Origin: Legionella genomosp. 1
GTDB lineage: Bacteria; Pseudomonadota; Gammaproteobacteria; Legionellales; Legionellaceae
Length of the DNA stretch: 8,569 nt
Direction of reading: 5' to 3'
NCBI GenBank assembly: GCA_945901145.1
Contig: CAMDJY010000052.1
Location: 1 to 8,569 of the forward strand
Of the stretch, positions 1-6,737 are shown piece by piece. Within the stretch, counting starts at the first letter, position 1, and each line of letters starts with the position of its first letter. The notes under the pieces are model-generated. The model was not told where the DNA came from and made no database searches. It was given only the letters and a program-made list of their open reading frames with translations. Position numbers and translations under genes: made by a program.

Positions 1-7
1 GCAAATT

Positions 8-13
8 AGAAGG
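8..13 (+). promoter_or_regulatory. Probable ribosome binding site favouring a TTG start
   Basis: AGAAGG lies 5 bases before TTG at 19 but 14 bases before the ATG at 28, so spacing favours the TTG start of the effector-like gene. A weaker GAAG at 21-24 sits only 3 bases from the ATG. The two starts differ by three residues. Confidence 0.4.
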
Positions 14-18
14 GTTAA

Positions 19-3000
19 TTGAAGCTTATGTCTTATTCATATTTACCGCATAATCACTTTAAAATTTGGTTAAGTAAAGATCCTGACAAATTTTTAAATC
101 CCGAAAATCAAATACGCATGATGACGATGCGTATAAGAAATCCCAAAGATATAATCCACTTTGTTTATGATTCCTCTTTACTCAACGACCAAGCCCGTAA
201 AAACTTGCAGAATTTTTGCGAAGAAAATAATTTTATTCCCTTTGATATCCATGCAATCAATCCAGAATCATTATCAACTATTGAACAAGACCTCTTGCGC
301 TACTATCAAGACGAAATAAAAAATTTAAATACTGGCGGTAATTTAGCCGTAGCCAGTGATATTTTAAGATGGCTTTCCCCTGTTTTCAAATTAGGCAACT
401 ATACCGATTTTGATGTGCCGGTTGATACCTCACAACTGCCAGAGACGATGCTTGTCGATGCCCCTTTACTATTGAATATTGGCAGCTTAGAACTTGGATT
501 CAACGAATTAATCATTTCCAATAATGATTTCATCAGCGTCGTTGATGCAAAAAGCGCAGAGAAATATATTCATCAAATTCAAAAAGGGATTGCAGCTGCT
601 TTAAAAACCTACCACACTGATTTCATCGAACAATCGACCAAAAAATTAGGTAGTACTAGTTTTTTACATGCACGCATTTCACATTATATGAAAAATCGAG
701 CTGAGGCTGAATATATTCAAAAATCCCAAGATATTAATAACAAAGACCAACGTTCTTCTCTAGAACTGCGGGCATTTATTCATAAAATCACGAGCAACCA
801 AGATGCTTTTTTAAGCTTTAATCGAATTAGTCCCGAAGAAAAAAGGGAGGCTATTATTAAAAGATTGAGAAAAAATTTATCTGAACAGCTCAATTTAATC
901 AAACGCCTATTTTTCAAACAAGAATATTTTGCTATATACAACATTCTGCAACAAAACGATGATAAATTTTTAACTTATTTAATGAAAAGAGAACGTTCGT
1001 TATACATCAAATCTATCGTCGTCTGCACCACCGGTCCGATTCAAATTGCAAAAAGTTTATTTGGTGACTACGTCATAAACTCTTCGGTTTTTAAGAAAAA
1101 AGTCAACCCATTCTCATTCAATCATTACAACTTAAAACAAGCTTTTCAATCTAAAAACTCTGTCTCCTTGCATGAAACAGCTATTGGCATGCTACGTTTT
1201 TTAGGTACAACGGATGGTGAATTAAACGATTCGTCTTGGTTAGAAGAAGGACAACAATTACAAAAAATTAGAGAAGAGAAAATCTTAAAGCAGCGAGAAG
1301 AACTTTTAGTCAATTTACCCTATGAATTAAATGATCTCAAAATCGAACTAAAAAAACAGATTAAATCACTAAATCATCAAGCTCAAGATGAATTACAGAA
1401 ATTTTTAAATTGTTTTGATGAAGACAGGGAGCTTTTTGATCTCGATCAATTTAGAGCATTATATACCCAAGCTCAGACTCACAAGTTTTTTGCAAAAAAA
1501 TCACAAGATATTATCCAGAAATTAGAAGCTTTATGTACAGAGGCACAGGTAAAACTCAAAATAAAAAATGCAGTAACATATAAATCAAGACCGCCATGTT
1601 CTGTACAGCATCAAAAAAATCCTCATTTCTTGATGCTGGTCATAAACACATTGCTATTACTACCAAGAATCATTGGTTTGTTGATCTCACGGGGAGTTGG
1701 CCATCTTGTTTTAGCGCCAGACCAGGTGACAAAACAAAGACCTATTCACCATGTTGCGATGTCAGATAACACGGCATTAGACCAAAATGACTTAGTCGTC
1801 GTTAATCTGATTCCGTATGCATCCAAGAAAAAAACAAACGATATCATGCTGAAATTAAGACAGCTGATGGGATTTGGATTTGAACAATCATCTGAAACCT
1901 ATCAACTGCATTTAAATAATCGACAAGACAAACAACACATTGATAATATAATTCGAGAAATATATCTCTTAATCACACGGCAATCAAAAGCCAAAAGATG
2001 TGAAGGTAAGGCATTTACCTGGGATAAAATTCACTTTAAAGGCATAGAGCTTCTTGATGAACCATTAAGAGCCTATTTTTTCAATCAATTAAAAGCTCAA
2101 TATGGTGCTCTGCCTCAAATACCGCGCCAAACTCAGCTGGATTTTTTTACATTAAAAACACAAGATAACTCGGTACTTGACTCAGTAGCAATAGTCGATC
2201 CTGGAGAAGAAAAAAAACCAATGCATGAACGAAAATTTGTCATTAAATGCTTGGCACGAGAACAAAATTATATAAACTGGATTAAAGATGGCACCTATTC
2301 AGCACAAAAAATTGGTGCGACGGTTATTGCTTTTAATTACCGAGGGATTGACTATAGCCGAGGGATGGTTTGTACCCAAAATGATATGGTCAATGATACG
2401 ATTGCTCAAGTGGATCGCCTATTGGCCTTAGGTGTTAAAGCACGTAACATTGGTATTGAAGGAGACGGCCTCGGCGGGGCAGTGGCAACACTTGCAGCAG
2501 CTCAATTACACGAGCGTGATGACAAAGTTAAACTGCATAATTCACGCTCGTTTCGTTCTATTCCTCGATTTTTAATCGGCTATTTCTTGCCACACACACA
2601 AAGCAATTGGACAGAACCCATGACATGGCTCAGGTATATAGCAGCAGGATTCTCCCTCATTTTTCTGAGCCCAATCATTTGGCTCTCCGGATGGCGATTC
2701 AACGCTGTAAACGCCTGGGATAAAATTCCGGTTGCCGACAAAGATTACTCGGTTGTTAGAGCAAACGAACATGTTCAATATCGAACACCGGAGCAAACGG
2801 ATGGGATAATTCACGATCATTGGGCATCTATCGCTTCTTATCTTGATGAACAACGCCAAACCATTCAGGCAAAGCGAAAGTGTGGAAAATCATTAACAAT
2901 CGAAGAACAAAAAATTCTCCAAGACAAACCAGAGAAACATTATTTTAAGCCTGCTGCTTGCAAACCAAATGATCAAGGAACCAAGGAATTATTTAAAGCT

Positions 3001-3111
3001 CATGGAAAGTTTTCATATTTTCTGCCACACCGACACATCGTGAGTATTACAAATCCAGAAGAAACTAATCATGATTATATGGCAAAACAATTTAAGCTAA
3101 GATTTCAATGA
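19..3111 (+). CDS. Putative Dot/Icm-type effector: N-terminal DXD glycosyltransferase fused to a C-terminal SidB/Sdb-like alpha/beta-hydrolase domain
   Basis: This 1030-residue protein shows two recognisable domains. Residues about 8-205 and 330-410 resemble a GT-A glycosyltransferase of the TcdA/TcdB-like 'DXD sugar-binding' class: G107-N-L-A-V-A-S-D-I-L-R-W precedes D130-F-D132, the expected metal/UDP-sugar motif, and a C-T-T-G-P element follows at 336-340. Residues 410-515 are charged and helical. Residues about 735-945 look like the alpha/beta-hydrolase domain of Legionella SidB/SdbA-type substrates, but the elbow reads G815-D-G-L-G-G820, so the nucleophile serine is replaced by G817. Hydrophobic stretches at 537-557 and 870-892 suggest membrane association. 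E-rich residues 1014-1015 near the C-terminus could belong to a Dot/Icm signal. A TAA stop lies directly before the chosen TTG start, which has AGAAGG 5 bases upstream; ATG at 28 is the alternative. The stop overlaps nadD by 4 bases. Family assignment is from memory; translocation, sugar donor and target are inferred or unknown. Confidence 0.82.
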   Translation: MKLMSYSYLPHNHFKIWLSKDPDKFLNPENQIRMMTMRIRNPKDIIHFVYDSSLLNDQARKNLQNFCEENNFIPFDIHAINPESLSTIEQDLLRYYQDEIKNLNTGGNLAVASDILRWLSPVFKLGNYTDFDVPVDTSQLPETMLVDAPLLLNIGSLELGFNELIISNNDFISVVDAKSAEKYIHQIQKGIAAALKTYHTDFIEQSTKKLGSTSFLHARISHYMKNRAEAEYIQKSQDINNKDQRSSLELRAFIHKITSNQDAFLSFNRISPEEKREAIIKRLRKNLSEQLNLIKRLFFKQEYFAIYNILQQNDDKFLTYLMKRERSLYIKSIVVCTTGPIQIAKSLFGDYVINSSVFKKKVNPFSFNHYNLKQAFQSKNSVSLHETAIGMLRFLGTTDGELNDSSWLEEGQQLQKIREEKILKQREELLVNLPYELNDLKIELKKQIKSLNHQAQDELQKFLNCFDEDRELFDLDQFRALYTQAQTHKFFAKKSQDIIQKLEALCTEAQVKLKIKNAVTYKSRPPCSVQHQKNPHFLMLVINTLLLLPRIIGLLISRGVGHLVLAPDQVTKQRPIHHVAMSDNTALDQNDLVVVNLIPYASKKKTNDIMLKLRQLMGFGFEQSSETYQLHLNNRQDKQHIDNIIREIYLLITRQSKAKRCEGKAFTWDKIHFKGIELLDEPLRAYFFNQLKAQYGALPQIPRQTQLDFFTLKTQDNSVLDSVAIVDPGEEKKPMHERKFVIKCLAREQNYINWIKDGTYSAQKIGATVIAFNYRGIDYSRGMVCTQNDMVNDTIAQVDRLLALGVKARNIGIEGDGLGGAVATLAAAQLHERDDKVKLHNSRSFRSIPRFLIGYFLPHTQSNWTEPMTWLRYIAAGFSLIFLSPIIWLSGWRFNAVNAWDKIPVADKDYSVVRANEHVQYRTPEQTDGIIHDHWASIASYLDEQRQTIQAKRKCGKSLTIEEQKILQDKPEKHYFKPAACKPNDQGTKELFKAHGKFSYFLPHRHIVSITNPEETNHDYMAKQFKLRFQ

Positions 3112-3752
3112 TAACAAATCTTGCCATTTATGGCGGTACGTTTTGTCCAATTCATTGGGGGCATATACGAACAGCTCGACGAGCACAGCAACATATGCAA
3201 TTTGATCAATTTTCATTTTTGCCTTGTAAAGCGCCGGTTTTAGATAAACAGGCAGAAGCAACAGCAGAACAACGCGTTGATATGCTACGCATTGCATTAA
3301 CATCTTCCCCTCAATTTACTTTGGATCTGCGCGAGTTGCGGCGCGACACCCCTTCTTTTATGGTCGATACCTTACGAGATATTCGCAATCAGTATGGCGC
3401 CAAACTCCCAATCACTTTGGTTATAGGTATGGATAGTTTTTTACAATTGCCGCGTTGGCATCAATGGCAAGAACTTTTAGAACTCGCGCATTTACTCGTT
3501 TTGACTCGCGCCGAGGTCAAAAAATTTCCCTGCGAAACCTTAAAAAAATGCATCACATTGCATCAAACAAAAAATAAACACATGCTGCTTGAACAAGCAC
3601 ATGGAAACATTTATTTTTACAACGCGGGGAATTACCCCATCTCGTCTAGTTACATTCGTAAAGTCATTGCCGATGGTGGATCGACTCATGGTTTATTGCC
3701 GATGGCCATTCGCCAATACATTGACCAAAATCATTTGTTTCAATCATTTTAA
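3108..3752 (+). CDS. nadD: Nicotinate-nucleotide adenylyltransferase
   Basis: NadD transfers AMP from ATP to nicotinate mononucleotide to give deamido-NAD in the cytosol, the penultimate step of NAD synthesis. The 214-residue length is normal. The N-terminus carries the nucleotidyltransferase signature G9-G-T-F-C-P-I-H16-W-G-H19, the middle has G107-M-D-S with L-P-R-W-H-Q-W at 114-120, and the C-terminal I178-S-S-S-Y-I-R-K185 is the second ATP-binding signature. One oddity is C13 (codon TGT), where most family members have Asp or Asn (GGTFDPIH). The start codon overlaps the stop of the upstream effector-like gene (ATGA, 3108-3111), and no strong ribosome binding site precedes it, so expression probably depends on translational coupling. 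The usual bacterial neighbours holA, rsfS and rlmH are not adjacent here. Confidence 0.95.
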   Translation: MITNLAIYGGTFCPIHWGHIRTARRAQQHMQFDQFSFLPCKAPVLDKQAEATAEQRVDMLRIALTSSPQFTLDLRELRRDTPSFMVDTLRDIRNQYGAKLPITLVIGMDSFLQLPRWHQWQELLELAHLLVLTRAEVKKFPCETLKKCITLHQTKNKHMLLEQAHGNIYFYNAGNYPISSSYIRKVIADGGSTHGLLPMAIRQYIDQNHLFQSF

Positions 3753-3884
3753 TCATATCCGTTCGGCCAAATATACCTACAAACTCCAGTCCAGACTCAT
3801 ATCATTTTAAAAAACTCACGGTATTGATACTAAATCCCAATATCGCTATAGTTAAATAAGGATGTTTTTATTTAAAGGACTATC
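3753..3884 (+). other. nadD-glnA intergenic region
   Basis: This 132-base gap carries the likely glnA promoter and ribosome binding site in its last 60 bases. The first half holds no clear structure apart from a 9-base repeat (TCATTTTAA) at 3744-3752, over the nadD stop, and at 3802-3810. No GC-rich hairpin with a T-run was seen, so nadD has no obvious intrinsic terminator. No TGGC-N9-TTGC sigma-54 element was seen by eye. Confidence 0.6.
3824..3852 (+). promoter_or_regulatory. Sigma-70-like promoter for glnA-amtB
   Basis: TTGATA at 3824-3829 and TATAGT at 3847-3852 are separated by 17 bases, the optimal spacing, and each box departs from consensus by one base. Transcription would start near 3859 and leave a leader of about 25 bases before the glnA ATG. 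AAAGGA at 3874-3879, 5 bases before the ATG, is the ribosome binding site. This is a visual match only. Confidence 0.65.
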
Positions 3885-5294
3885 ATGCCAGTAGCTAGTA
3901 TTATTCAAAATATCAAAGAAAATCATTGTGAATTTGTTGATCTACGGTTTACAGATACACGTGGAAAAGAACATCATATAACCGTGCCGGCAGCTTCCAT
4001 TGATGAGTCTACTTTTTCTGAGGGTAAGGCTTTTGATGGCTCTTCTTTTGAAGGCTGGCAATCCATTGAAAATTCCGACATGTTACTTATGCCTGATCCG
4101 GACTCTTTTGTAATGGATCCCTTTAGAAAACGTGTTACTTCTATTTTGCGTTGTACCGTCTACGATCCGCGCAGAAAACAACCCTATGAATTTGGTCCAC
4201 GATCTACTGCTTTACGAGCTGAAGCCTATTTAAAATCTACTGGTTTGGCTGATAGCGCTATTTTTGGTCCAGAAAACGAGTTTTTTATTTTTGATAAAGT
4301 ACATTTTGAAACAAAAATGAACTCTTGTTTCTACTCAGTTGATTCAGGAGAAGCTGCTTGGAACTCTGGTAATCAAGAGGATTACGATGGCTTGGGTTAT
4401 CATACACGCATCAAGGGAGGGTATTTCCCCGTCCCGCCTGTAGATTCAAATGCTGATTTACGTTCAGAGATATGTCATTATTTGCAGCAAATAGGCATTC
4501 CAGTTGAAGTGCATCATCATGAAGTTGCGACAGGTGGGCAAAGTGAAATTGTGACCAAATTTGACACCTTAGTTAAAAAAGCAGATCAAATACAAATCAT
4601 TAAGTATGTTGCTCACAATGTGGCACATCAAAATGGAAAAACAATTACTTTTATGCCCAAACCGCTTGTTGGTGATAATGGTAGCGGAATGCATTGCCAC
4701 CAATCATTGATGTTAAATGGGAAAAATATTTTTTCAGGTAATATTTATGCCGGATTATCTCAGACAGCCCTCTATTATATCGGTGGCATTATAAAACACG
4801 GTAAAGCGCTCAATGCTTTCACTAATGCTTCAACGAATAGTTACCGTAGACTTGTTCCTGGTTTTGAAGCACCTATCTATTTATCTTACTCCTCGCAAAA
4901 TAGATCGGCAGCCATTCGCATTCCCCATTTTCTAAATCCTCAAGCCACCAGGATTGAAGTACGCTTTCCTGATGCAACAATGAATCCATATTTGGGATTT
5001 TCTGCTATGCTAATGGCAGGATTAGATGGCATTCGTAATAAAATTGATCCGGGAGCTGCTGTCGATAAAAATCTATATGAACTCCCCAAAGCTGAATCTA
5101 AGAAAATTCCAGCAGTCTGTTATTCATTAGCGAATGCGTTAGAATATCTTGATCAAGACCATGATTTTTTGATTGAAGGTGGCGTGTTTACACCTGCGGA
5201 GATCGAGCGTTACATACATCTTAAAATGCAAGATGTTACTCGATCACGTATGAGTACGCATCCTGTTGAGTTAGAAATGTATTACGACTTATGA
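3885..5294 (+). CDS. glnA: Glutamine synthetase, type I (GSI-beta)
   Basis: GlnA joins ammonium to glutamate using ATP to make glutamine, the main entry of inorganic nitrogen, and works as a cytosolic dodecamer. The 469 residues match the E. coli enzyme in length. Visible active-site elements are F50-D-G-S-S, G128-P-E-N-E-F-F with metal ligands E130 and E132, H211-H-E-V-A-T-G-G-Q-S-E221, N265-G-S-G-M-H270, the N-R-S-A-A-I-R-I-P arginine loop at 339-347 and R356-I-E-V-R-F-P-D. Residue Y398 in K-N-L-Y-E-L-P aligns exactly with the E. coli adenylylation tyrosine, so control by GlnE-type adenylylation is expected. A promoter and AAAGGA site precede the start, and the stop overlaps the amtB start by 4 bases. 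The family is certain; regulation is inferred. Confidence 0.98.
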   Translation: MPVASIIQNIKENHCEFVDLRFTDTRGKEHHITVPAASIDESTFSEGKAFDGSSFEGWQSIENSDMLLMPDPDSFVMDPFRKRVTSILRCTVYDPRRKQPYEFGPRSTALRAEAYLKSTGLADSAIFGPENEFFIFDKVHFETKMNSCFYSVDSGEAAWNSGNQEDYDGLGYHTRIKGGYFPVPPVDSNADLRSEICHYLQQIGIPVEVHHHEVATGGQSEIVTKFDTLVKKADQIQIIKYVAHNVAHQNGKTITFMPKPLVGDNGSGMHCHQSLMLNGKNIFSGNIYAGLSQTALYYIGGIIKHGKALNAFTNASTNSYRRLVPGFEAPIYLSYSSQNRSAAIRIPHFLNPQATRIEVRFPDATMNPYLGFSAMLMAGLDGIRNKIDPGAAVDKNLYELPKAESKKIPAVCYSLANALEYLDQDHDFLIEGGVFTPAEIERYIHLKMQDVTRSRMSTHPVELEMYYDL

Positions 5295-6604
5295 GACGTC
5301 ATTTACTCACCTGCTTATCAATATTAATAGGCTTATGGTTACTGCCTTCGTTTGTTTATGCGGCAAAACCTATTATTGTCGTTAATTCTGGTCACCATAG
5401 CTGGATGTTGTTTTCCACCTTGCTGGTATTGTTTATGACGATTCCTGGACTTGCGCTCTTTTATGGCGGGCTAGTGCGTGAGAAAAACGTTCTATCTATT
5501 GTGGCGCTGTGCTTCATTATTGCTGCCATCATGTCTATCATGTGGGTTCTTTTTGGGTTTAGTTTATCTTTTACCTCAGGTGACCTTTACAATAAATTTA
5601 TTGGTAAATTTAGCTCTTGCTTATTTCGAGATATTAATATTTTTGATTTAATACAAGGACCTAAAGGTGCTCAAGATCGATTTATTTTTGCGGCGTACCA
5701 AATGGGCTTTGCTATAATTGCACCAGTGTTAATCATTGGTGGTTTTCCTGAGCGTGCAAAATTATTCAGTATTATTCTCTTTGTTAGCCTTTGGGAAAGT
5801 ACAGTTTATTATCCTATTGCGCATTGGGTTTGGGGTGGTGGGTGGTTGCAGCAATTAGGAGTTTTAGATTTTGCTGGGGGAACAGCCATACATATTAATG
5901 CGGGCATGGCAGGCTTAATTGGTGCTTTGCTTGTTGGAAAGCGTAAAGATTTTTTGCGTGAGGAAATTCCTCCCCATAATATCACCTTAGTGGTTACGGG
6001 CGCAGGTATTATTTGGTTTGGCTGGTTTGGTTTTAATGCGGGTTCTGCCAATAATCTTTTCCAAGCGACCCATATTATTTTCACAACCTATTTATCTACA
6101 GCAAGCGCAATGCTGGCATGGATGATTTCTCAACGTCTGCTCTTAGGTAAAATTAGCGTGGTAGGAATAATTTCAGGAGCAATAACAGGTCTAGTTGCTA
6201 TAACCCCTGCATGTGCCTTTGTCGGATATATTGGTGCAGTTTGTATTGGAAGCATCGCAGGGATTCTTTGTATGATTTTATCTAATATAAAATACAAATT
6301 AGGTTACGATGATTCTCTTGATGCCTTTGGTGTACATGGTGTTGGTGGAGTTATTGGCTGTATTCTTACAGGCGTTTTTGCTCATGCAGCGTTGGGTGGA
6401 GTTGGTCTTAGCTCTGGTGTCAGTATCTATCAGCAAGTTCTAGTTCAATTGTTAAGTACTGTTGTTACTTTAGCCTGGTCTGCGTTTTGGAGCTTCATTA
6501 TTCTAAAGTTGATCGATTGCACTCTTGGTTTACGTATTTCAGATGAAGAAGAAGAAACTGGATTAGATTTAACCTACCATGGAGAAAGAGGGTATAACTT
6601 ATGA
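5291..6604 (+). CDS. amtB: Ammonium transporter AmtB
   Basis: AmtB is a trimeric inner-membrane channel for ammonium/ammonia. The 437 residues begin with a cleavable-type signal peptide (hydrophobic 5-23, F-V-Y-A-A near 21-25), followed by about eleven hydrophobic segments. The twin pore histidines are H201 (G-G-T-A-I-H-I-N-A) and H349 (D-A-F-G-V-H-G-V-G-G), equivalent to E. coli H168 and H318. G241-area residues I-W-F-G-W-F-G-F-N-A-G-S-A at 240-252 are the other family signature. The cytosolic tail ends G-L-D-L-T-Y-H-G-E-R-G-Y, the conserved region that meets GlnK in E. coli. Coupling to glnA through an ATGA overlap links uptake with assimilation. The usual partner gene glnK is absent on both sides, so any PII protein must be encoded elsewhere. 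Confidence 0.97.
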   Translation: MRRHLLTCLSILIGLWLLPSFVYAAKPIIVVNSGHHSWMLFSTLLVLFMTIPGLALFYGGLVREKNVLSIVALCFIIAAIMSIMWVLFGFSLSFTSGDLYNKFIGKFSSCLFRDINIFDLIQGPKGAQDRFIFAAYQMGFAIIAPVLIIGGFPERAKLFSIILFVSLWESTVYYPIAHWVWGGGWLQQLGVLDFAGGTAIHINAGMAGLIGALLVGKRKDFLREEIPPHNITLVVTGAGIIWFGWFGFNAGSANNLFQATHIIFTTYLSTASAMLAWMISQRLLLGKISVVGIISGAITGLVAITPACAFVGYIGAVCIGSIAGILCMILSNIKYKLGYDDSLDAFGVHGVGGVIGCILTGVFAHAALGGVGLSSGVSIYQQVLVQLLSTVVTLAWSAFWSFIILKLIDCTLGLRISDEEEETGLDLTYHGERGYNL

Positions 6605-6645
6605 CACCGTCAAATTGTGTAATTTCAGGTTCTCTGTTTGAGTAA
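6601..6645 (+). other. Possible 14-codon micro-ORF coupled to amtB
   Basis: An ATG overlaps the amtB stop (ATGA, 6601-6604) and has AGAGGG at 6587-6592 with an 8-base spacer, better than the site before most genes here. The frame reads 14 residues (M-T-P-S-N-C-V-I-S-G-S-L-F-E) and stops at TAA 6643-6645. It matches no protein I know. It may be chance, a coupling relic of a lost downstream gene, or a translated micropeptide. Confidence 0.15.
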
Positions 6646-6737
6646 TTTTGCCGCGATGTCTTCGTTGATATGAATCGTTTGTTTTCTTTTAATCTATACT
6701 CATACTAATTATAAAAATTTCCAATGGGGAAACAATC
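6605..6737 (+). other. amtB to L,D-transpeptidase intergenic region
   Basis: This 133-base gap should hold the end of the glnA-amtB transcript and the promoter of the next unit. Only a weak AT-rich 5-base stem (AAATT/AATTT around GTGT, 6612-6625) was seen, which is not a credible terminator. A TATACT box at 6695-6700 and a GGGGA ribosome binding site at 6726-6730, 7 bases before the ATG at 6738, are the recognisable signals. Confidence 0.5.
6695..6700 (+). promoter_or_regulatory. Candidate -10 box for the L,D-transpeptidase gene
   Basis: TATACT fits a sigma-70 -10 box well, but no good -35 lies at the right distance: the nearby TTGATA at 6665-6670 is 24 bases away, too far. The resulting leader would be about 30 bases. 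CATACT at 6701-6706 and TATAAA at 6710-6715 are weaker alternatives. Confidence 0.35.

Noticed and set aside
3..53. Open frame from the left edge ending in TAA at 51-53, possibly the tail of an upstream gene
   Set aside because: Sixteen codons (K-L-E-G-L-I-E-A-Y-V...) are too few to assign. Other frames also close at 7-9 and 20-22, so the upstream gene end cannot be chosen.
2572..2859. 95-codon minus-strand open frame inside the effector-like gene
   Set aside because: It lies wholly within a well-supported coding region, has no recognisable protein features and is best explained as an antisense shadow.
3097..3303. 68-codon minus-strand open frame over the start of nadD
   Set aside because: It is antisense to conserved nadD motifs and resembles no known protein.
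3589..3810. 73-codon + strand open frame overlapping the nadD end
   Set aside because: It is a frame-shifted shadow of nadD that runs by chance into the intergenic gap, with no ribosome binding site seen.
3862..3894. Ten-codon leader peptide before glnA
   Set aside because: The predicted transcription start is only a few bases upstream, which leaves no room for a ribosome binding site. It has no regulatory codon run.
5809..6084. 91-codon minus-strand open frame inside amtB
   Set aside because: It is antisense to the conserved AmtB pore region, with low-complexity Pro/Lys-rich content typical of a shadow.
6612..6625. AAATT-GTGT-AATTT hairpin after amtB as a terminator
   Set aside because: A 5-base pure A/T stem with no following T-run is too weak for an intrinsic terminator.
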